This document shows, piece after piece, positions 1 to 9,069 of a stretch of 64,000 nt of DNA. The stretch comes from Azospirillum humicireducens (lineage in GTDB: Bacteria > Pseudomonadota > Alphaproteobacteria > Azospirillales > Azospirillaceae), in the NCBI RefSeq assembly GCF_001639105.2, contig NZ_CP015285.1, forward strand, positions 2,596,501 to 2,660,500. The letters run 5' to 3'. The notes beneath the pieces were generated by a model. The model made no database searches. It was not told the DNA's origin and saw only the letters and a program-made list of their open reading frames with translations. Both the position numbers and the translations under genes were made by a program. Every line of letters begins with the position of its first letter. The first letter of the stretch is position 1.

Positions 1-463
1 CCCCGATAAAGGGATGGGCCCAGGCGAACAGGTCGGCCAGCGGCGCCAAGGCGCGGGCGGTGACAACGTCCGCCGCGATCCCGGTGACGGTCTCGATCCG
101 CTTGGTATGAACGGTAACCGGCGCTTCGCAGACGCGGGCAACCTCCCGCAGGAAAGCGCATTTGCGCACATCGCTTTCGATCAGATGCACCTGCGGCACA
201 CCGAGGATGGCGAGCACCAGACCGGGAAAGCCGGCACCGCTGCCGAGATCGACCAGCACCCGCGTGCCCTCCGGCAGCAGCGGATGAAGCTGGGCGGAAT
301 CGAGGAAATGGCGTTTCCAGGCCTCCGGCAGGGTGGAGGGACCGACCAGATTGATCTTCGGTTGCCACTTGCGCAGCAGAGCCTCATAGGCGATCAGGCG
401 GTCGAGCGTTTCACGTGAAACACCGGTGGCCTCCTGAAACGCGGCCGCGTCCAAGCCGCTCAT
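1..463 (-). CDS. rsmG: 16S rRNA (guanine-N7)-methyltransferase RsmG (GidB), partial
   Basis: RsmG methylates N7 of a conserved guanine (G527 in E. coli numbering) in 16S rRNA, using S-adenosylmethionine. About 154 N-terminal residues are visible; the family is usually a little over 200 residues, so the C-terminus lies beyond base 1. The SAM-binding loop [10 protein letters not shown] is at residues 72-81, followed by an acidic residue in the HLIESD strand. The ATG overlaps the mnmG stop in an ATGA, so the two are translationally coupled. Gene order mnmE-mnmG-rsmG is the usual one next to parA-parB, which would be expected just past the window edge. A near-perfect parS site is embedded in its codons 14-19. 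Identification is firm. Confidence 0.95.
   Translation of the reverse strand, partial: MSGLDAAAFQEATGVSRETLDRLIAYEALLRKWQPKINLVGPSTLPEAWKRHFLDSAQLHPLLPEGTRVLVDLGSGAGFPGLVLAILGVPQVHLIESDVRKCAFLREVARVCEAPVTVHTKRIETVTGIAADVVTARALAPLADLFAWAHPFIG
407..422. promoter_or_regulatory. parS: parS-like centromere site inside rsmG
   Basis: The site reads CGTTTCACGTGAAACA, matching the bacterial parS consensus TGTTTCACGTGAAACA at 15 of 16 positions. ParB dimers bind such sites to partition the chromosome origin. It lies within rsmG, where the core is read as the codons for V-S-R-E-T. Its position beside mnmG, close to oriC and presumably close to parAB, supports a functional site. Confidence 0.85.
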
Positions 464-2340
464 TCCGCAGCCACTCCGGAGGACGCCGCATCGCGGCGTT
501 TCACATGACGGAGCAGGGCGACCAGCGCCGCCGGAGTCATGCCGGGAATGCGCGCGGCGGCGCCCAGTGTCGCCGGACGCGACTGGCGCAGCTTCTGCCG
601 GATTTCGGCGGACAGGCTGCCGATGCCATCGACATCCAGATCGTCGGGCAGGGCGAGGGACTCGTCCTTGCGGAAGGCACGGATGTCGGCCTCCTGCCGG
701 CCGAGATAGCCGGCATATTTGCCGTCGATCTCCAGCTGCTCGGCGATCTCGGGCGCGATCCCGCCAAGCTCCGGCCACAGGCGGGCGAGGGCGGCGAGAT
801 CGATGTCGGGATAGCGCAGCAGGTCGGCGGCACTGCGGCGCACGCCATCCTGGTTGACCGCAACGCCCTGGCGGGACAGCTCGACCGGCGTTGCCTGCAG
901 CGACGCGACCAGGGCGCGGCCGGCGGACAGGGCCGCGCTCTTGGCGGCAAAGACATCGCGGCGCTCGGAGCCGACGCAGCCGATGGCGATGCCCTTGTCG
1001 GTTAGGCGTTGGTCAGCATTGTCGGCGCGCAGCAGCAGACGGTATTCGGCGCGCGACGTGAACATGCGGTAGGGTTCGTTTGTGCCACGGCCGATCAAGT
1101 CGTCGATCAGCACGCCTATATAGGCGTCGGCGCGGTCGAGAACGAATCCGTCCCGGCTGCCGCTTGCCGTCAACGCCGCGTTGATGCCGGCCATCAGGCC
1201 CTGGGCCGCTGCCTCCTCATAGCCGGTGGTCCCGTTGATCTGGCCGGCCAGGAACAGGCACGGCGCCCGACGGGTCTCCAGCGTCGGCTTCAGCTCGCGC
1301 GGATCGACATAGTCGTATTCGATGGCGTAGCCGGGGCGGATCATCACCACCTTCTCCAGCCCCGGCATGCTGGCGAGGATGCCGAGCTGCACGTCGCGGG
1401 GCAGGGAGGTCGAGATGCCGTTGGGATAGACGGTGGGATCGTCCAGCCCTTCCGGTTCGAGGAAGATCTGATGCTTCTCCTTCTCCGCGAAGCGGACGAC
1501 CTTGTCCTCGATGGACGGGCAATAGCGCGGGCCGGTGCCGGTGATCTGGCCGGAATACATCGGGGCGCGGTGCAGGTTGGCACGGATCAGCGCGTGGGCT
1601 TCTTGCGTCGTCCAGGTGATCGCGCAGTCGATCTGCGGTGTATCGATCCGGTCCGTCATATAGGAGAAGGGCGGCGGCGGTGTGTCGCCTGGCTGCTTCT
1701 CCAGCGCATCCCAATCGATGGTGCGCCCGTCGAGCCGCGGCGGGGTGCCCGTCTTCAGCCGGCCGAGCGGAAAGCCGAGACGGGCCAACGTGTCGGACAG
1801 GCCGATGGCCGGCGCTTCACCGACGCGGCCGGCAGGAGTACGCTCCTCGCCGATGTGGATCAGGCCGCGCAGGAAGGTGCCGGTGGTCAGAACCACGGCA
1901 CCGGCGCGGATGGACTCGCCAGCCCCGGTGACGACGCCGGTGATCCGCTGCTCTGCGTCGACGATCAGGTCTTCGGCGCCGCCCGCCTCAATGAACAGGT
2001 TCTCCTGTTCGGCCAGCAGCGTCTGCATAGCCTGACGATAGAGCTTGCGATCGGCCTGGGCCCGCGGTCCACGGACGGCGGGACCTTTGCTGCGGTTCAG
2101 GATGCGGAACTGGATGCCGCCGCGGTCGATGGCTTTTGCCATCACCCCGTCAAGCGCATCGATCTCCCGCACCAGATGGCCCTTGGCCAAGCCGCCGATG
2201 GCCGGGTTGCAGGACATCTCGCCGATGGTTTCGACCTTGTGGGTCAGCAGGAGCGTGCGCGCACCCATGCGCGCTGCCGCTGCAGCCGCCTCACAGCCGG
2301 CGTGACCGCCGCCGACAACGATGACATCATAGCTTCGCAT
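460..2340 (-). CDS. mnmG: tRNA uridine-5-carboxymethylaminomethyl modification enzyme MnmG (GidA)
   Basis: MnmG is the FAD-dependent partner of MnmE. Together they install the cmnm5 group on wobble U34 of several tRNAs. The 626-residue protein has the FAD-binding GGGHAG at residues 10-15, the CNPAIGG motif near 44-50 and a later RYCPSIEDK cysteine motif of the family. The ATG at 2340 begins [12 protein letters not shown], where family members start; an in-frame ATG four codons upstream and a longer extension are less likely. It lies between mnmE (upstream) and rsmG (overlapping ATGA). Confidence 0.96.
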   Translation of the reverse strand: MRSYDVIVVGGGHAGCEAAAAAARMGARTLLLTHKVETIGEMSCNPAIGGLAKGHLVREIDALDGVMAKAIDRGGIQFRILNRSKGPAVRGPRAQADRKLYRQAMQTLLAEQENLFIEAGGAEDLIVDAEQRITGVVTGAGESIRAGAVVLTTGTFLRGLIHIGEERTPAGRVGEAPAIGLSDTLARLGFPLGRLKTGTPPRLDGRTIDWDALEKQPGDTPPPPFSYMTDRIDTPQIDCAITWTTQEAHALIRANLHRAPMYSGQITGTGPRYCPSIEDKVVRFAEKEKHQIFLEPEGLDDPTVYPNGISTSLPRDVQLGILASMPGLEKVVMIRPGYAIEYDYVDPRELKPTLETRRAPCLFLAGQINGTTGYEEAAAQGLMAGINAALTASGSRDGFVLDRADAYIGVLIDDLIGRGTNEPYRMFTSRAEYRLLLRADNADQRLTDKGIAIGCVGSERRDVFAAKSAALSAGRALVASLQATPVELSRQGVAVNQDGVRRSAADLLRYPDIDLAALARLWPELGGIAPEIAEQLEIDGKYAGYLGRQEADIRAFRKDESLALPDDLDVDGIGSLSAEIRQKLRQSRPATLGAAARIPGMTPAALVALLRHVKRRDAASSGVAAE

Positions 2341-2421
2341 GTGCGGGACCATAGCGGAATGGCGCTGCGGATCCAAGAGGCAGGCGGGAAGGCGAACGGG
2401 GACAAGTGCCGCAGTCAACCC

Positions 2422-2437
2422 TGTTTCACGTGAAACA
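2422..2437. promoter_or_regulatory. parS: Perfect parS site between mnmE and mnmG
   Basis: TGTTTCACGTGAAACA is an exact match to the 16-bp parS consensus. It lies in the 116-bp gap between the mnmE stop and the mnmG start, about 10 kb from the probable oriC. It is the strongest ParB-binding candidate in the window. Confidence 0.95.
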
Positions 2438-2456
2438 CGCCCTCATTTCCCGCCTC

Positions 2457-3785
2457 TCACTTCCCGATGCAGAAGTCCCGGAAGATCACGTCCAACAAAT
2501 CCTCCACATCCACTCGCCCGGTGATCCGCCCCAACGCCCGGCTGGCAAGACGGACATCTTCCGCCGCGAGTTCGGGAAGCGGCGCGTCTAGTGCCCGCAA
2601 CAGGGACTCCCGGCATTCGGTCAGCGCGGCACGGTGACGGGCACGGGTCAGGGAGGGCGCGCTTCCGATGGCAAGGCGGTCGGCGCTGAACTCAGACAGT
2701 TTTTCTTCGAGCAGCCTCAACCCCGCCCCGGTCTGGGCGGAGACCAGGATCGGCGACAGATCCGGGCGCGGCCCGGCGCAGGCTGCGAGGTCGGTCTTGT
2801 TGAAAACCACGACCGTGTCGCGGTCGATCAGGTCCAGCGTCGCCGGATCGAGGTCGGGCAGGGTGGTGGCATCGAAAACCGCCACCTTCACGTCGGCGCG
2901 GGCGGCGCGGGCGCGGGCGCGGCGGATGCCTTCCTCCTCCACCTCATCGGCGGCGGCTTCGCGAAGGCCGGCGGTATCGGCCAGCACGACCGGATAACCA
3001 CCAAGGTCGAGATGCACCTCGATGATGTCGCGGGTGGTGCCTGCGCGGGCGGAAACGATGGCGGCATCCCGGCGCGCCAGCGCGTTCAACAGGCTCGATT
3101 TGCCGGCATTCGGCGCACCGACGATGGCGATGTGCAGCCCCTCGCGCAGACGCTCGCCCCGGCCGCCGTCATCGAGATGGGCGGCAATTTCGCCAGCCAG
3201 CTCCGCGATCACCGGACGGACGGCATCGGCGACACCGCCCGGCAGATCATCCTCGGCAAAGTCGATGTCGGCCTCGATGTGGGCGAGCGCGCGGGTCAGC
3301 CGATCACGCCAGCCGTCATAGAGCCGGCCGAGCGAACCCTCCATCTGCCGCAACGCCTGACGACGTTGGGCGGTGGTTTCGGCGTCGATCAGGTCGGCGA
3401 CCGCTTCGGCCTCGGTCAGGTCGAGCTTGCCGTTCTCGAAGGCGCGGCGGGTGAACTCACCGGGTTCGGCCAGCCGCAGACCGGGCAGGGTGGCGAGCGC
3501 CTCGATCACGCCGGTAACGACGGCACGGCCACCATGCAGATGCAGCTCCACCACATCCTCACCGGTGAAGCTGGCGGGAGCGGTGAAGCGCAGGACCAAC
3601 GCATCGTCCAGCGCGTCGCCGGTCTTGGGATCGCGCAGCTTGGTCAATACGGCGCGACGCGGCTCGGGCAGGGGGCGGCCGGTCAACGAGGCGAGGGCAG
3701 ATCCGGCCTCCGGACCCGAAACACGAACCACCGCCACGCCGGATCGGCCGGGGGCGGTGGCGAGCGCGTAGATGGTGGTGAACAT
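2457..3785 (-). CDS. mnmE: tRNA modification GTPase MnmE (TrmE)
   Basis: MnmE is a dimeric GTPase that binds formyl-tetrahydrofolate and works with MnmG in wobble uridine modification. The 442-residue protein has the folate-binding N-terminal domain (starting TIYALATAPGRSGVAVVRVSG-like), a G domain with P-loop GAPNAGKS at residues 223-230 and DTAGLR at 270-275, an NKTD motif, and the conserved C-terminal CIGK whose cysteine is typical of the family. Full length. It is transcribed toward mnmG with a parS site between them. A small [2Fe-2S] gene ends 10 bp upstream of its ATG. Confidence 0.97.
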   Translation of the reverse strand: MFTTIYALATAPGRSGVAVVRVSGPEAGSALASLTGRPLPEPRRAVLTKLRDPKTGDALDDALVLRFTAPASFTGEDVVELHLHGGRAVVTGVIEALATLPGLRLAEPGEFTRRAFENGKLDLTEAEAVADLIDAETTAQRRQALRQMEGSLGRLYDGWRDRLTRALAHIEADIDFAEDDLPGGVADAVRPVIAELAGEIAAHLDDGGRGERLREGLHIAIVGAPNAGKSSLLNALARRDAAIVSARAGTTRDIIEVHLDLGGYPVVLADTAGLREAAADEVEEEGIRRARARAARADVKVAVFDATTLPDLDPATLDLIDRDTVVVFNKTDLAACAGPRPDLSPILVSAQTGAGLRLLEEKLSEFSADRLAIGSAPSLTRARHRAALTECRESLLRALDAPLPELAAEDVRLASRALGRITGRVDVEDLLDVIFRDFCIGK

Positions 3786-3795
3786 CGCTGTCGGA

Positions 3796-4170
3796 TCAAC
3801 CCTGCTGCTCGGGCCGCAACTCCCGCTGCTCCGTCGTCAGCATCAGCCGTTCGACGCGACGGCCTTCAACCAGATGGGTCTGCAGGATTTCGTCGACATC
3901 GCCAGTGCTGTGGTAGGTGTACCAAACGCCTTCCGGATAGATCACCAGCGTCGGCCCCAGCTCGCAACGGTCGAGGCAACCGGCGGAGTTGATCCGCACC
4001 TTGCCGTCGAAGCCGAGTTCACGGGCGCGGGCCTTCATATAGTCGCGCAGCTTCTCCGAGCCGTGGGCTGCACAGGATCCGCGCTTGTGCCCATCGGGGC
4101 GGCGGTTGGTGCAGCAAAAGACGTGGGCTTCGAAATACGGCTTTTGCGCTTCAATAGTTTGGTCGGTCAC
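3796..4170 (-). CDS. Thioredoxin-like [2Fe-2S] ferredoxin-type protein
   Basis: A 124-residue protein starting at GTG 4170 behind AGGAAG and overlapping the upstream stop (GTGA). Cysteines at 19, 20, 33, 65 and 69, in the contexts HVFCCTNRR, GSCAAHG and SAGCLDRCELGPT, fit the thioredoxin-like [2Fe-2S] ferredoxin fold, also seen in NuoE and Shethna-type proteins. The spacing of the last pair, C-x3-C before ELGPTLVIYPEG, is typical. It would carry electrons or act as a redox sensor in the cytoplasm; its partner is unknown. It is translationally coupled to the DUF6489-type gene upstream and precedes mnmE by 10 bp, so it may be cotranscribed with the tRNA modification genes. In-frame extension of this reading frame far upstream, antisense to the YyaL gene, is spurious. 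Confidence 0.85.
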   Translation of the reverse strand: MTDQTIEAQKPYFEAHVFCCTNRRPDGHKRGSCAAHGSEKLRDYMKARARELGFDGKVRINSAGCLDRCELGPTLVIYPEGVWYTYHSTGDVDEILQTHLVEGRRVERLMLTTEQRELRPEQQG

Positions 4171-4418
4171 TTTCTTCCTTCCTGCCCCAGGGCCGACGCC
4201 ATCTGGGACCAAAACATCTTCTGCATCTGTTCCATGCCCTGGATGCCGGCGGGGAGCCAGGTCTTCAACATGGTCTCCGGGTCCATGGCCTGGAGGTTCG
4301 CACGCATCCGCTCCTGGATCTCCTGCATCATGGCATCCTGCATCGGCTTCACGTCGGGCAAGCCCAGGAAGTGCCGGGCCTCGTCCGGGGTGCAGTCGAT
4401 GTCGACGGTGATTTTCAT
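4167..4418 (-). CDS. Small conserved protein, DUF6489-like
   Basis: An 83-residue protein starting MKITVDIDCTPDEARHF, with a strong GGAGGGGG ribosome binding site just before ATG 4418. The sequence begins with a short beta-type segment and continues as a methionine- and glutamine-rich amphipathic helix that includes two LQAMDPETML/MEQMQKMFW-like stretches. This resembles the short alphaproteobacterial DUF6489 family. No catalytic motif is visible, so function is unknown. The composition (helical, few cysteines) suggests an oligomeric or phasin-like coiled protein, which is inference only. The gene overlaps the downstream [2Fe-2S] gene by GTGA, suggesting the products are made together. Confidence 0.75.
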   Translation of the reverse strand: MKITVDIDCTPDEARHFLGLPDVKPMQDAMMQEIQERMRANLQAMDPETMLKTWLPAGIQGMEQMQKMFWSQMASALGQEGRK

Positions 4419-4602
4419 GGGACCCCCTCCAGAACCGAGGGCCGGACGCCGGAAGAGGCACCGGTCCAGGCATTGGCCGTGTTGATTTTGGGGTTGAGCG
4501 CCGCGGCGGCTCATGCCCCACTATACAGATAGGATGCACTGGCGCAACGCCACCCCGGCGCCACCTATTGAGTATCGACACACCAACAGATCGGACACCG
4601 CC

Positions 4603-6654
4603 ATGCCCGCCACTCCGTTGGGCGAAAACCTGCTGGGCCGGGAGACGAGCCCCTATCTGCTTCAGCACAAGGACAACCCGGTGCATTGGATGCCCTGGGG
4701 ACCGGATGCCTTTGCCCGCGCACGCGCGGAGAACAAGCCGGTTTTGCTGTCGGTCGGCTATGCCGCCTGCCACTGGTGCCACGTGATGGCCCATGAGAGC
4801 TTCGAGAATCCGGAGATCGCCGGGCTGATGAACGAACTGTTCGTCAACATCAAGGTGGACCGGGAGGAGCGGCCGGACCTCGACACCATCTACCAGTCGG
4901 CACTGGCGCTGCTGGGGCAGCAGGGCGGCTGGCCGCTGACCATGTTCCTGACGCCGGAGGCCGAACCCTTCTGGGGCGGCACCTATTTTCCGCCGGCACC
5001 GCGCTATGGCCGCGCCGGTTTCCCCGACGTGCTGCGCGGCATCGCCGTCACCTTTGCGCAGGAGCCGGACAAGGTCGGCAAGAATGTCGACGCGCTGAAA
5101 TCGGCGCTCGCCGGGATGGGGGAGAACCGGTCGGCCGGCGCTGTCGATGCCGCGATGCTGGACCAGGTGGCGCAACGGCTGTTGCGGGAGGTCGATCCGA
5201 TCCATGGCGGCATCGGCAGCGCGCCGAAATTCCCGCAGGTGCCGCTGTTCGAACTGCTGTGGCGGGCATGGCAGCGCACCGGGCGCGAGCCGTTCCGCGA
5301 GGCGGTGATCCACACGCTTGCCAACATGGCACAGGGCGGCATCTATGACCATCTCGGCGGTGGCTTCGCCCGCTATTCGGTCGATGAACGCTGGCTGGTG
5401 CCGCATTTCGAGAAGATGCTCTACGACAATGCGGAGCTGCTCGACCTGATGACTCTGGTCTGGCAGGAGACCCGCGACCCGCTGCTGGAGATGCGCATCC
5501 GCGAGACGGCCGGCTGGCTGCTGCGCGAAATGATCGCCGATGGTGGCGGCTTCGCCGCGACACTCGACGCCGACAGCGAAGGAGAGGAGGGACTCTTCTA
5601 TATATGGAAGGAGGAGGAGGTCGATCGGCTGCTTGACCCCGTCCTCGGCACCCACGGGCTGGCAACGTTCAAGCGCGTTTATGAGGTGCTGCCTCAGGGC
5701 AATTGGGAAGGCGTCACCATTCTCAACCGGCTGGGCGGCCTGACCCTGGCGGATGCGGACACCGAGGCGACGCTGGCCAAGGGACGCGAGGTTCTTCTGC
5801 GCGCGCGGGCCAAGCGGGTGCGGCCGGGCTGGGACGACAAGGTGCTGGCCGACTGGAACGGCCTGATGATCGCGGCCTTGACCCATGCCGCCCTGGCGCT
5901 GGACGAGCCGGAATGGCTTGATGCCGCCGGCCGCGCCTTCGCCTTCGTCCGCGACCGGATGGATAGGAACGGAAGGCTCTGCCACAGCTGGAGGCATGGG
6001 CAGGGCAAGCATACGGGCATGCTCGACGACTATGCGCATATGGCCCGCGCCGCTCTGGCGCTGCACGAGGCGACCGGGGATCCGGCGGCACTGGATCAGG
6101 CCAGGACCTGGGTGGCGACGCTCGACGCCCATTTCTGGGACGGCGCCAACGGCGGTTATTTCTTCACCGCCGACGATGCGGAGGGGCTGATCGTCCGAAC
6201 CAAGAGCGCCTACGACAACGCCACGCCCAGCGGCAACGGCACCATGCTGGCGGTGCTGACCACCCTGTTCCAGCGCACCGGCGAGGATGCCTATCGCGAA
6301 CGGGCCGAGGCACTCGCCGCCGCTTTCTCGGGTGAGCTGACCCGCAACTTCTTCCCGCTGCCGACTTTCCTGAACGCGGTGGAGCTGATGACGGCGCCGT
6401 TGCAGATCGTCATCGTCGGCCCGCCCACGGCGGCGGAGACACAGGCGTTGCGCCGGACTGTGCTGGACCGCTCTCTGCCGAACCGTATCCTGACCATACT
6501 GGCACCGGGAGCGGATCTGCCCGCCACCCACCCGGCGCAGGGGAAAGGGATGCTCGACGGGACGGCCACGGCCTATGTCTGCCGTGGCATGACCTGTTCG
6601 GCGCCGGTGACGGACCCGGCGGATCTGGCCACTCTTCTGGCGACGACAAACTAG
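4603..6654 (+). CDS. Thioredoxin-domain protein of the YyaL/DUF255 family
   Basis: A 683-residue cytoplasmic protein. The N-terminal thioredoxin-like domain has a CHWC motif at residues 56-59 in the family hallmark [13 protein letters not shown], then [16 protein letters not shown] and [11 protein letters not shown]. The rest is a long alpha/alpha-barrel with glycosidase-like features, such as [10 protein letters not shown] and [14 protein letters not shown]. The family is broadly conserved (human SPATA20, Bacillus YyaL) but its biochemical role is not settled. The start at 4603 ([21 protein letters not shown]) matches family N-termini; an ATG 30 codons upstream would add unlike sequence. It is divergent from the DUF6489/[2Fe-2S] pair across a 184-bp gap. 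Confidence 0.92.
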   Translation: MPATPLGENLLGRETSPYLLQHKDNPVHWMPWGPDAFARARAENKPVLLSVGYAACHWCHVMAHESFENPEIAGLMNELFVNIKVDREERPDLDTIYQSALALLGQQGGWPLTMFLTPEAEPFWGGTYFPPAPRYGRAGFPDVLRGIAVTFAQEPDKVGKNVDALKSALAGMGENRSAGAVDAAMLDQVAQRLLREVDPIHGGIGSAPKFPQVPLFELLWRAWQRTGREPFREAVIHTLANMAQGGIYDHLGGGFARYSVDERWLVPHFEKMLYDNAELLDLMTLVWQETRDPLLEMRIRETAGWLLREMIADGGGFAATLDADSEGEEGLFYIWKEEEVDRLLDPVLGTHGLATFKRVYEVLPQGNWEGVTILNRLGGLTLADADTEATLAKGREVLLRARAKRVRPGWDDKVLADWNGLMIAALTHAALALDEPEWLDAAGRAFAFVRDRMDRNGRLCHSWRHGQGKHTGMLDDYAHMARAALALHEATGDPAALDQARTWVATLDAHFWDGANGGYFFTADDAEGLIVRTKSAYDNATPSGNGTMLAVLTTLFQRTGEDAYRERAEALAAAFSGELTRNFFPLPTFLNAVELMTAPLQIVIVGPPTAAETQALRRTVLDRSLPNRILTILAPGADLPATHPAQGKGMLDGTATAYVCRGMTCSAPVTDPADLATLLATTN

Positions 6655-6688
6655 TTTTGGGAAATGCTGCCTTCCCTGGGAGGAAACC

Positions 6689-7201
6689 ATGGCGCGTCTT
6701 TCCATCCACAGCCCGCTCGGCCCCCTGATGCTGACCGGTGACGGATCCGCACTGACCGGGGTCGGGTGGGGCCGCTTCGAACAGGACGATGCGGACACTG
6801 TGCTTGCCGAGACGGCGCGCCAGCTGGACGCCTATTTCACGGGGCGGCTTCAGCATTTCGACCTGCCGCTGAAGCCGGCCGGCACCCCGTTCCGGCAAAG
6901 CGTCTGGGAGGCGATGCTGGCGATCCCCTATGGCGGCACTGCGACTTATGGCGGGATGGCGAAGCTGCTGGGCAGCGCCCCCCGTGCGGTCGGCGGCGCC
7001 TGCGGCGCCAACCCAATCCCTATCATCATTCCCTGTCACCGGGTGCTGGCCAGCGGCGGAGCACCGGGCGGCTATTCCGGCCATGGCGGGCTGGACACCA
7101 AGGCGTGGCTTCTGGGTCTCGAACGCCGGCATGCCGGCCTGGGGGCATCCAGCAGGGGGCAGGGCAATGGCGCAGCGGCGGAACAGTTCGCGCTGCTGTG
7201 A
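6689..7201 (+). CDS. ogt: Methylated-DNA--protein-cysteine methyltransferase
   Basis: A suicide DNA-repair protein that transfers O6-alkyl groups from guanine to its own cysteine. The 170-residue protein has the acceptor motif IPCHRV at residues 114-119 (Cys116) and the helix-turn-helix GTATYGGMAKLLG that docks in the minor groove. There is no Ada-type N-terminal domain, so this is the Ogt-type enzyme. ATG 6689 follows GGGAGG closely. It starts 34 bp after the YyaL-family stop on the same strand and is probably cotranscribed with it. The C-terminal 20 residues (Gly/Ser/Ala-rich) are low complexity. Confidence 0.94.
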   Translation: MARLSIHSPLGPLMLTGDGSALTGVGWGRFEQDDADTVLAETARQLDAYFTGRLQHFDLPLKPAGTPFRQSVWEAMLAIPYGGTATYGGMAKLLGSAPRAVGGACGANPIPIIIPCHRVLASGGAPGGYSGHGGLDTKAWLLGLERRHAGLGASSRGQGNGAAAEQFALL

Positions 7202-7248
7202 GGTCAACGCGACATCCAACGATCAACGATAAGGGAAACCAAACCACC

Positions 7249-8223
7249 ATGGTTCATGCGATCCGCATCCACGAGCACGGCGGGCCGGAGGTTCTGCGCT
7301 GGGACGAGATCGAGGTGGGAGAGCCCGGCCCCGGACAGGTGCGCATCCGCCAGACCGCGGTCGGGCTGAACTACATCGACACCTATCACCGCTCCGGCGC
7401 CTACAAGCTGCCGGATCTGCCGGCGGTGATCGGCATGGCCGGCACCGGTGTGGTCGAGGCCCTGGGGCCGGATGTCACCACGCTGAAGGTCGGCGACCGC
7501 GTCGGCTACGCCATGTCCATCGGCGCCTATGCCGAGAGCCGCCTGATCGCCGCCGACCGGCTGGTGCCGCTGCCGAGCTGGCTCGACGAACAGGCGACCG
7601 CCGCCACACTGCTGCAGGGTCTGACCGCACAGTATCTGCTGCGCAGCACCTATGCGGTGCAGCCAGGCGACACCATCCTGGTGCAGGCCGCGGCCGGCGG
7701 GGTCGGGCTTCTGCTGTGTTCCTGGGCCCGGCATCTCGGCGCCACGGTGATCGGCACCGTCGGGTCGGCGGAGAAGGCCGAACTGGCCAAGGCCCACGGC
7801 TGCCACCACACCATCGACTACACCCGCGAGAATTTCGTCAGCCGGGTGAAGGACCTGACGGACGGGCAGGGCGTGCCGGTCGTCTATGACGGCGTCGGCA
7901 AGACGACCTTCCTGGACGGGCTGGACTGTCTGCGTCCGCGCGGTCTGATGGTGCTGTTCGGTGCGGCGTCCGGTGCGCCGGCGCCGCTGGATCTGGGGGT
8001 GCTGGCGGCGAAGGGGTCGCTGTATGTGACCCGGCCGACGCTGGCGACCTACACCGCCAAGCGGGAAGACCTGATGGCATCGGCCGCGGATCTGTTCGAC
8101 GCGGTGAAGAATGGCGGCGTCACCTTTACGGTCAACCAGCGCTTTGCGCTGAAGGACACCGCGGAGGCGCATCGGGCGCTGGAATCGCGGGCGACGACCG
8201 GGTCGACGGTGCTGGTGCCGTAA
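7249..8223 (+). CDS. qor: NADPH:quinone oxidoreductase, zinc-free MDR family
   Basis: A 324-residue member of the medium-chain reductase family that reduces quinones with NADPH, probably as a cytoplasmic dimer. The N-terminal GroES-like domain contains GLNYIDTYHRSG and the cofactor domain has AAAGGVG at residues 147-153. The zinc-ligating cysteines of alcohol dehydrogenases are absent, as expected for Qor. ATG 7249 has AAGGGA about 12 bases upstream. It is the third gene of a plus-strand run after ogt and is followed by a hairpin and the palindromic repeat element. Confidence 0.92.
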   Translation: MVHAIRIHEHGGPEVLRWDEIEVGEPGPGQVRIRQTAVGLNYIDTYHRSGAYKLPDLPAVIGMAGTGVVEALGPDVTTLKVGDRVGYAMSIGAYAESRLIAADRLVPLPSWLDEQATAATLLQGLTAQYLLRSTYAVQPGDTILVQAAAGGVGLLLCSWARHLGATVIGTVGSAEKAELAKAHGCHHTIDYTRENFVSRVKDLTDGQGVPVVYDGVGKTTFLDGLDCLRPRGLMVLFGAASGAPAPLDLGVLAAKGSLYVTRPTLATYTAKREDLMASAADLFDAVKNGGVTFTVNQRFALKDTAEAHRALESRATTGSTVLVP

Positions 8224-8234
8224 GATTTTGCATT

Positions 8235-8258
8235 GGGGCGGAGAGGCGGATCCGCCCC
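8235..8258 (+). terminator. Hairpin after qor
   Basis: GGGGCGGA (8235-8242) pairs with TCCGCCCC (8251-8258). A perfect 12-bp palindrome GGCGGATCCGCC is nested at 8245-8256. No strong T-tract follows, so a Rho-independent role is only possible. It sits 11 bp after the qor stop. Confidence 0.45.
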
Positions 8259-8274
8259 ATCGATCGGTGCCCTT

Positions 8275-8386
8275 ATACCAGCGGCCCTTGATCCTGACCT
8301 GTCAGGATCAAGAGCTTCGGCGGCATGGGCCGCCGCCGCGCCAGTCGGCGCGGATACCAGCGGTCATCATCAATGACCGCTGGTAT
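8275..8386. repeat. 112-bp composite palindromic repeat between qor and dnaQ
   Basis: The segment is bounded by ATACCAGCGG and its inverse CCGCTGGTAT. Inside are four successive hairpins: TTGATCCTGAC/GTCAGGATCAA (8288-8311), CGGCGGC/GCCGCCG (8318-8335), CGCGCC/GGCGCG (8337-8352) and a 14-bp stem ATACCAGCGGTCAT/ATGACCGCTGGTAT (8354-8386). It carries no gene and its last base falls in the dnaQ stop codon. It resembles a REP/BIME or MITE-type element and could also terminate both converging transcripts. Confidence 0.7.
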
Positions 8387-9069
8387 TACTCCACGGCCCA
8401 GAGCGGGTTCTTCATCTTCTTCAACATCTCCGCATGGGCTGCTGCCTCCTCCTCGCTGACTGCGAAGACGCGAGCCTCGCGGAAGGGGCGGTCGATGCGG
8501 ACCGGTCCAGCGGATCCGCCCTTCGATACCGGGCCGCCGGCGAAGGACAGGCCGGTCTGCCGGCCACCCAGCAGCTCCAGATAGACCTCGGCCAGCAGCT
8601 GGGCGTCGAGCAGCGCGCCGTGCAGGGTACGGTTGGAGTTGTCGACGCCGAAGCGCTTGCACAGCGCATCCAGCGTGGCGGGCGAGCCGGGGAACTTCTG
8701 CCGGGCCATCAGCAGCGTGTCGATCGCGCGGTCCTTCGGCATCACCGGGTAGCCGGCGATCTTCAGCTCCCAATTCAGGAAGTGCATATCGAAGGCGGCG
8801 TTGTGGATCACCAGGGGTGAGTCGCCGATGAAGGCGACGAAGTCGGCGGCCACGTCGTTGAAAAGCGGCTTGTCGGCCAGGAACTCCGTGCTCAGCCCGT
8901 GGACGGCAAAGGCCTCCGGCGGCATGTCGCGTTCGGGGTTCAGATAGACGTGAAAGCGTTCGCCGGTGGCAAGGTGGTTGACCAGCTCGATGCAGCCGAT
9001 CTCGACCAGCCGGTGACCCTCCTCCGGCTTGAAGCCCGTGGTTTCGGTGTCGAGAACGATTTCACGCAT
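8386..9069 (-). CDS. dnaQ: DNA polymerase III epsilon subunit (3'-5' proofreading exonuclease)
   Basis: DnaQ proofreads errors of the replicative polymerase within the Pol III core. The 227-residue protein has the three exonuclease motifs: ExoI DTETTGF at residues 7-13, ExoII HNAAFDMHFLN and ExoIII with HGALLDAQLLAEVYLEL (H-x4-D, the DEDDh type). ATG 9069 gives the usual MREIVLDTETTG N-terminus; upstream codons are low-complexity read-through. Its first 8 bases overlap the end of coaE. A dnaQ next to coaE and aroE close to the origin is a common alphaproteobacterial order. Confidence 0.96.
   Translation of the reverse strand: MREIVLDTETTGFKPEEGHRLVEIGCIELVNHLATGERFHVYLNPERDMPPEAFAVHGLSTEFLADKPLFNDVAADFVAFIGDSPLVIHNAAFDMHFLNWELKIAGYPVMPKDRAIDTLLMARQKFPGSPATLDALCKRFGVDNSNRTLHGALLDAQLLAEVYLELLGGRQTGLSFAGGPVSKGGSAGPVRIDRPFREARVFAVSEEEAAAHAEMLKKMKNPLWAVE

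Noticed and set aside
3796..6798. Reading the [2Fe-2S] gene as a 1000-residue protein running antisense to the YyaL-family gene
   Set aside because: Only the last 124 residues resemble a family. A good GTG start with AGGAAG exists at 4170, and the extension has no homology-like pattern.
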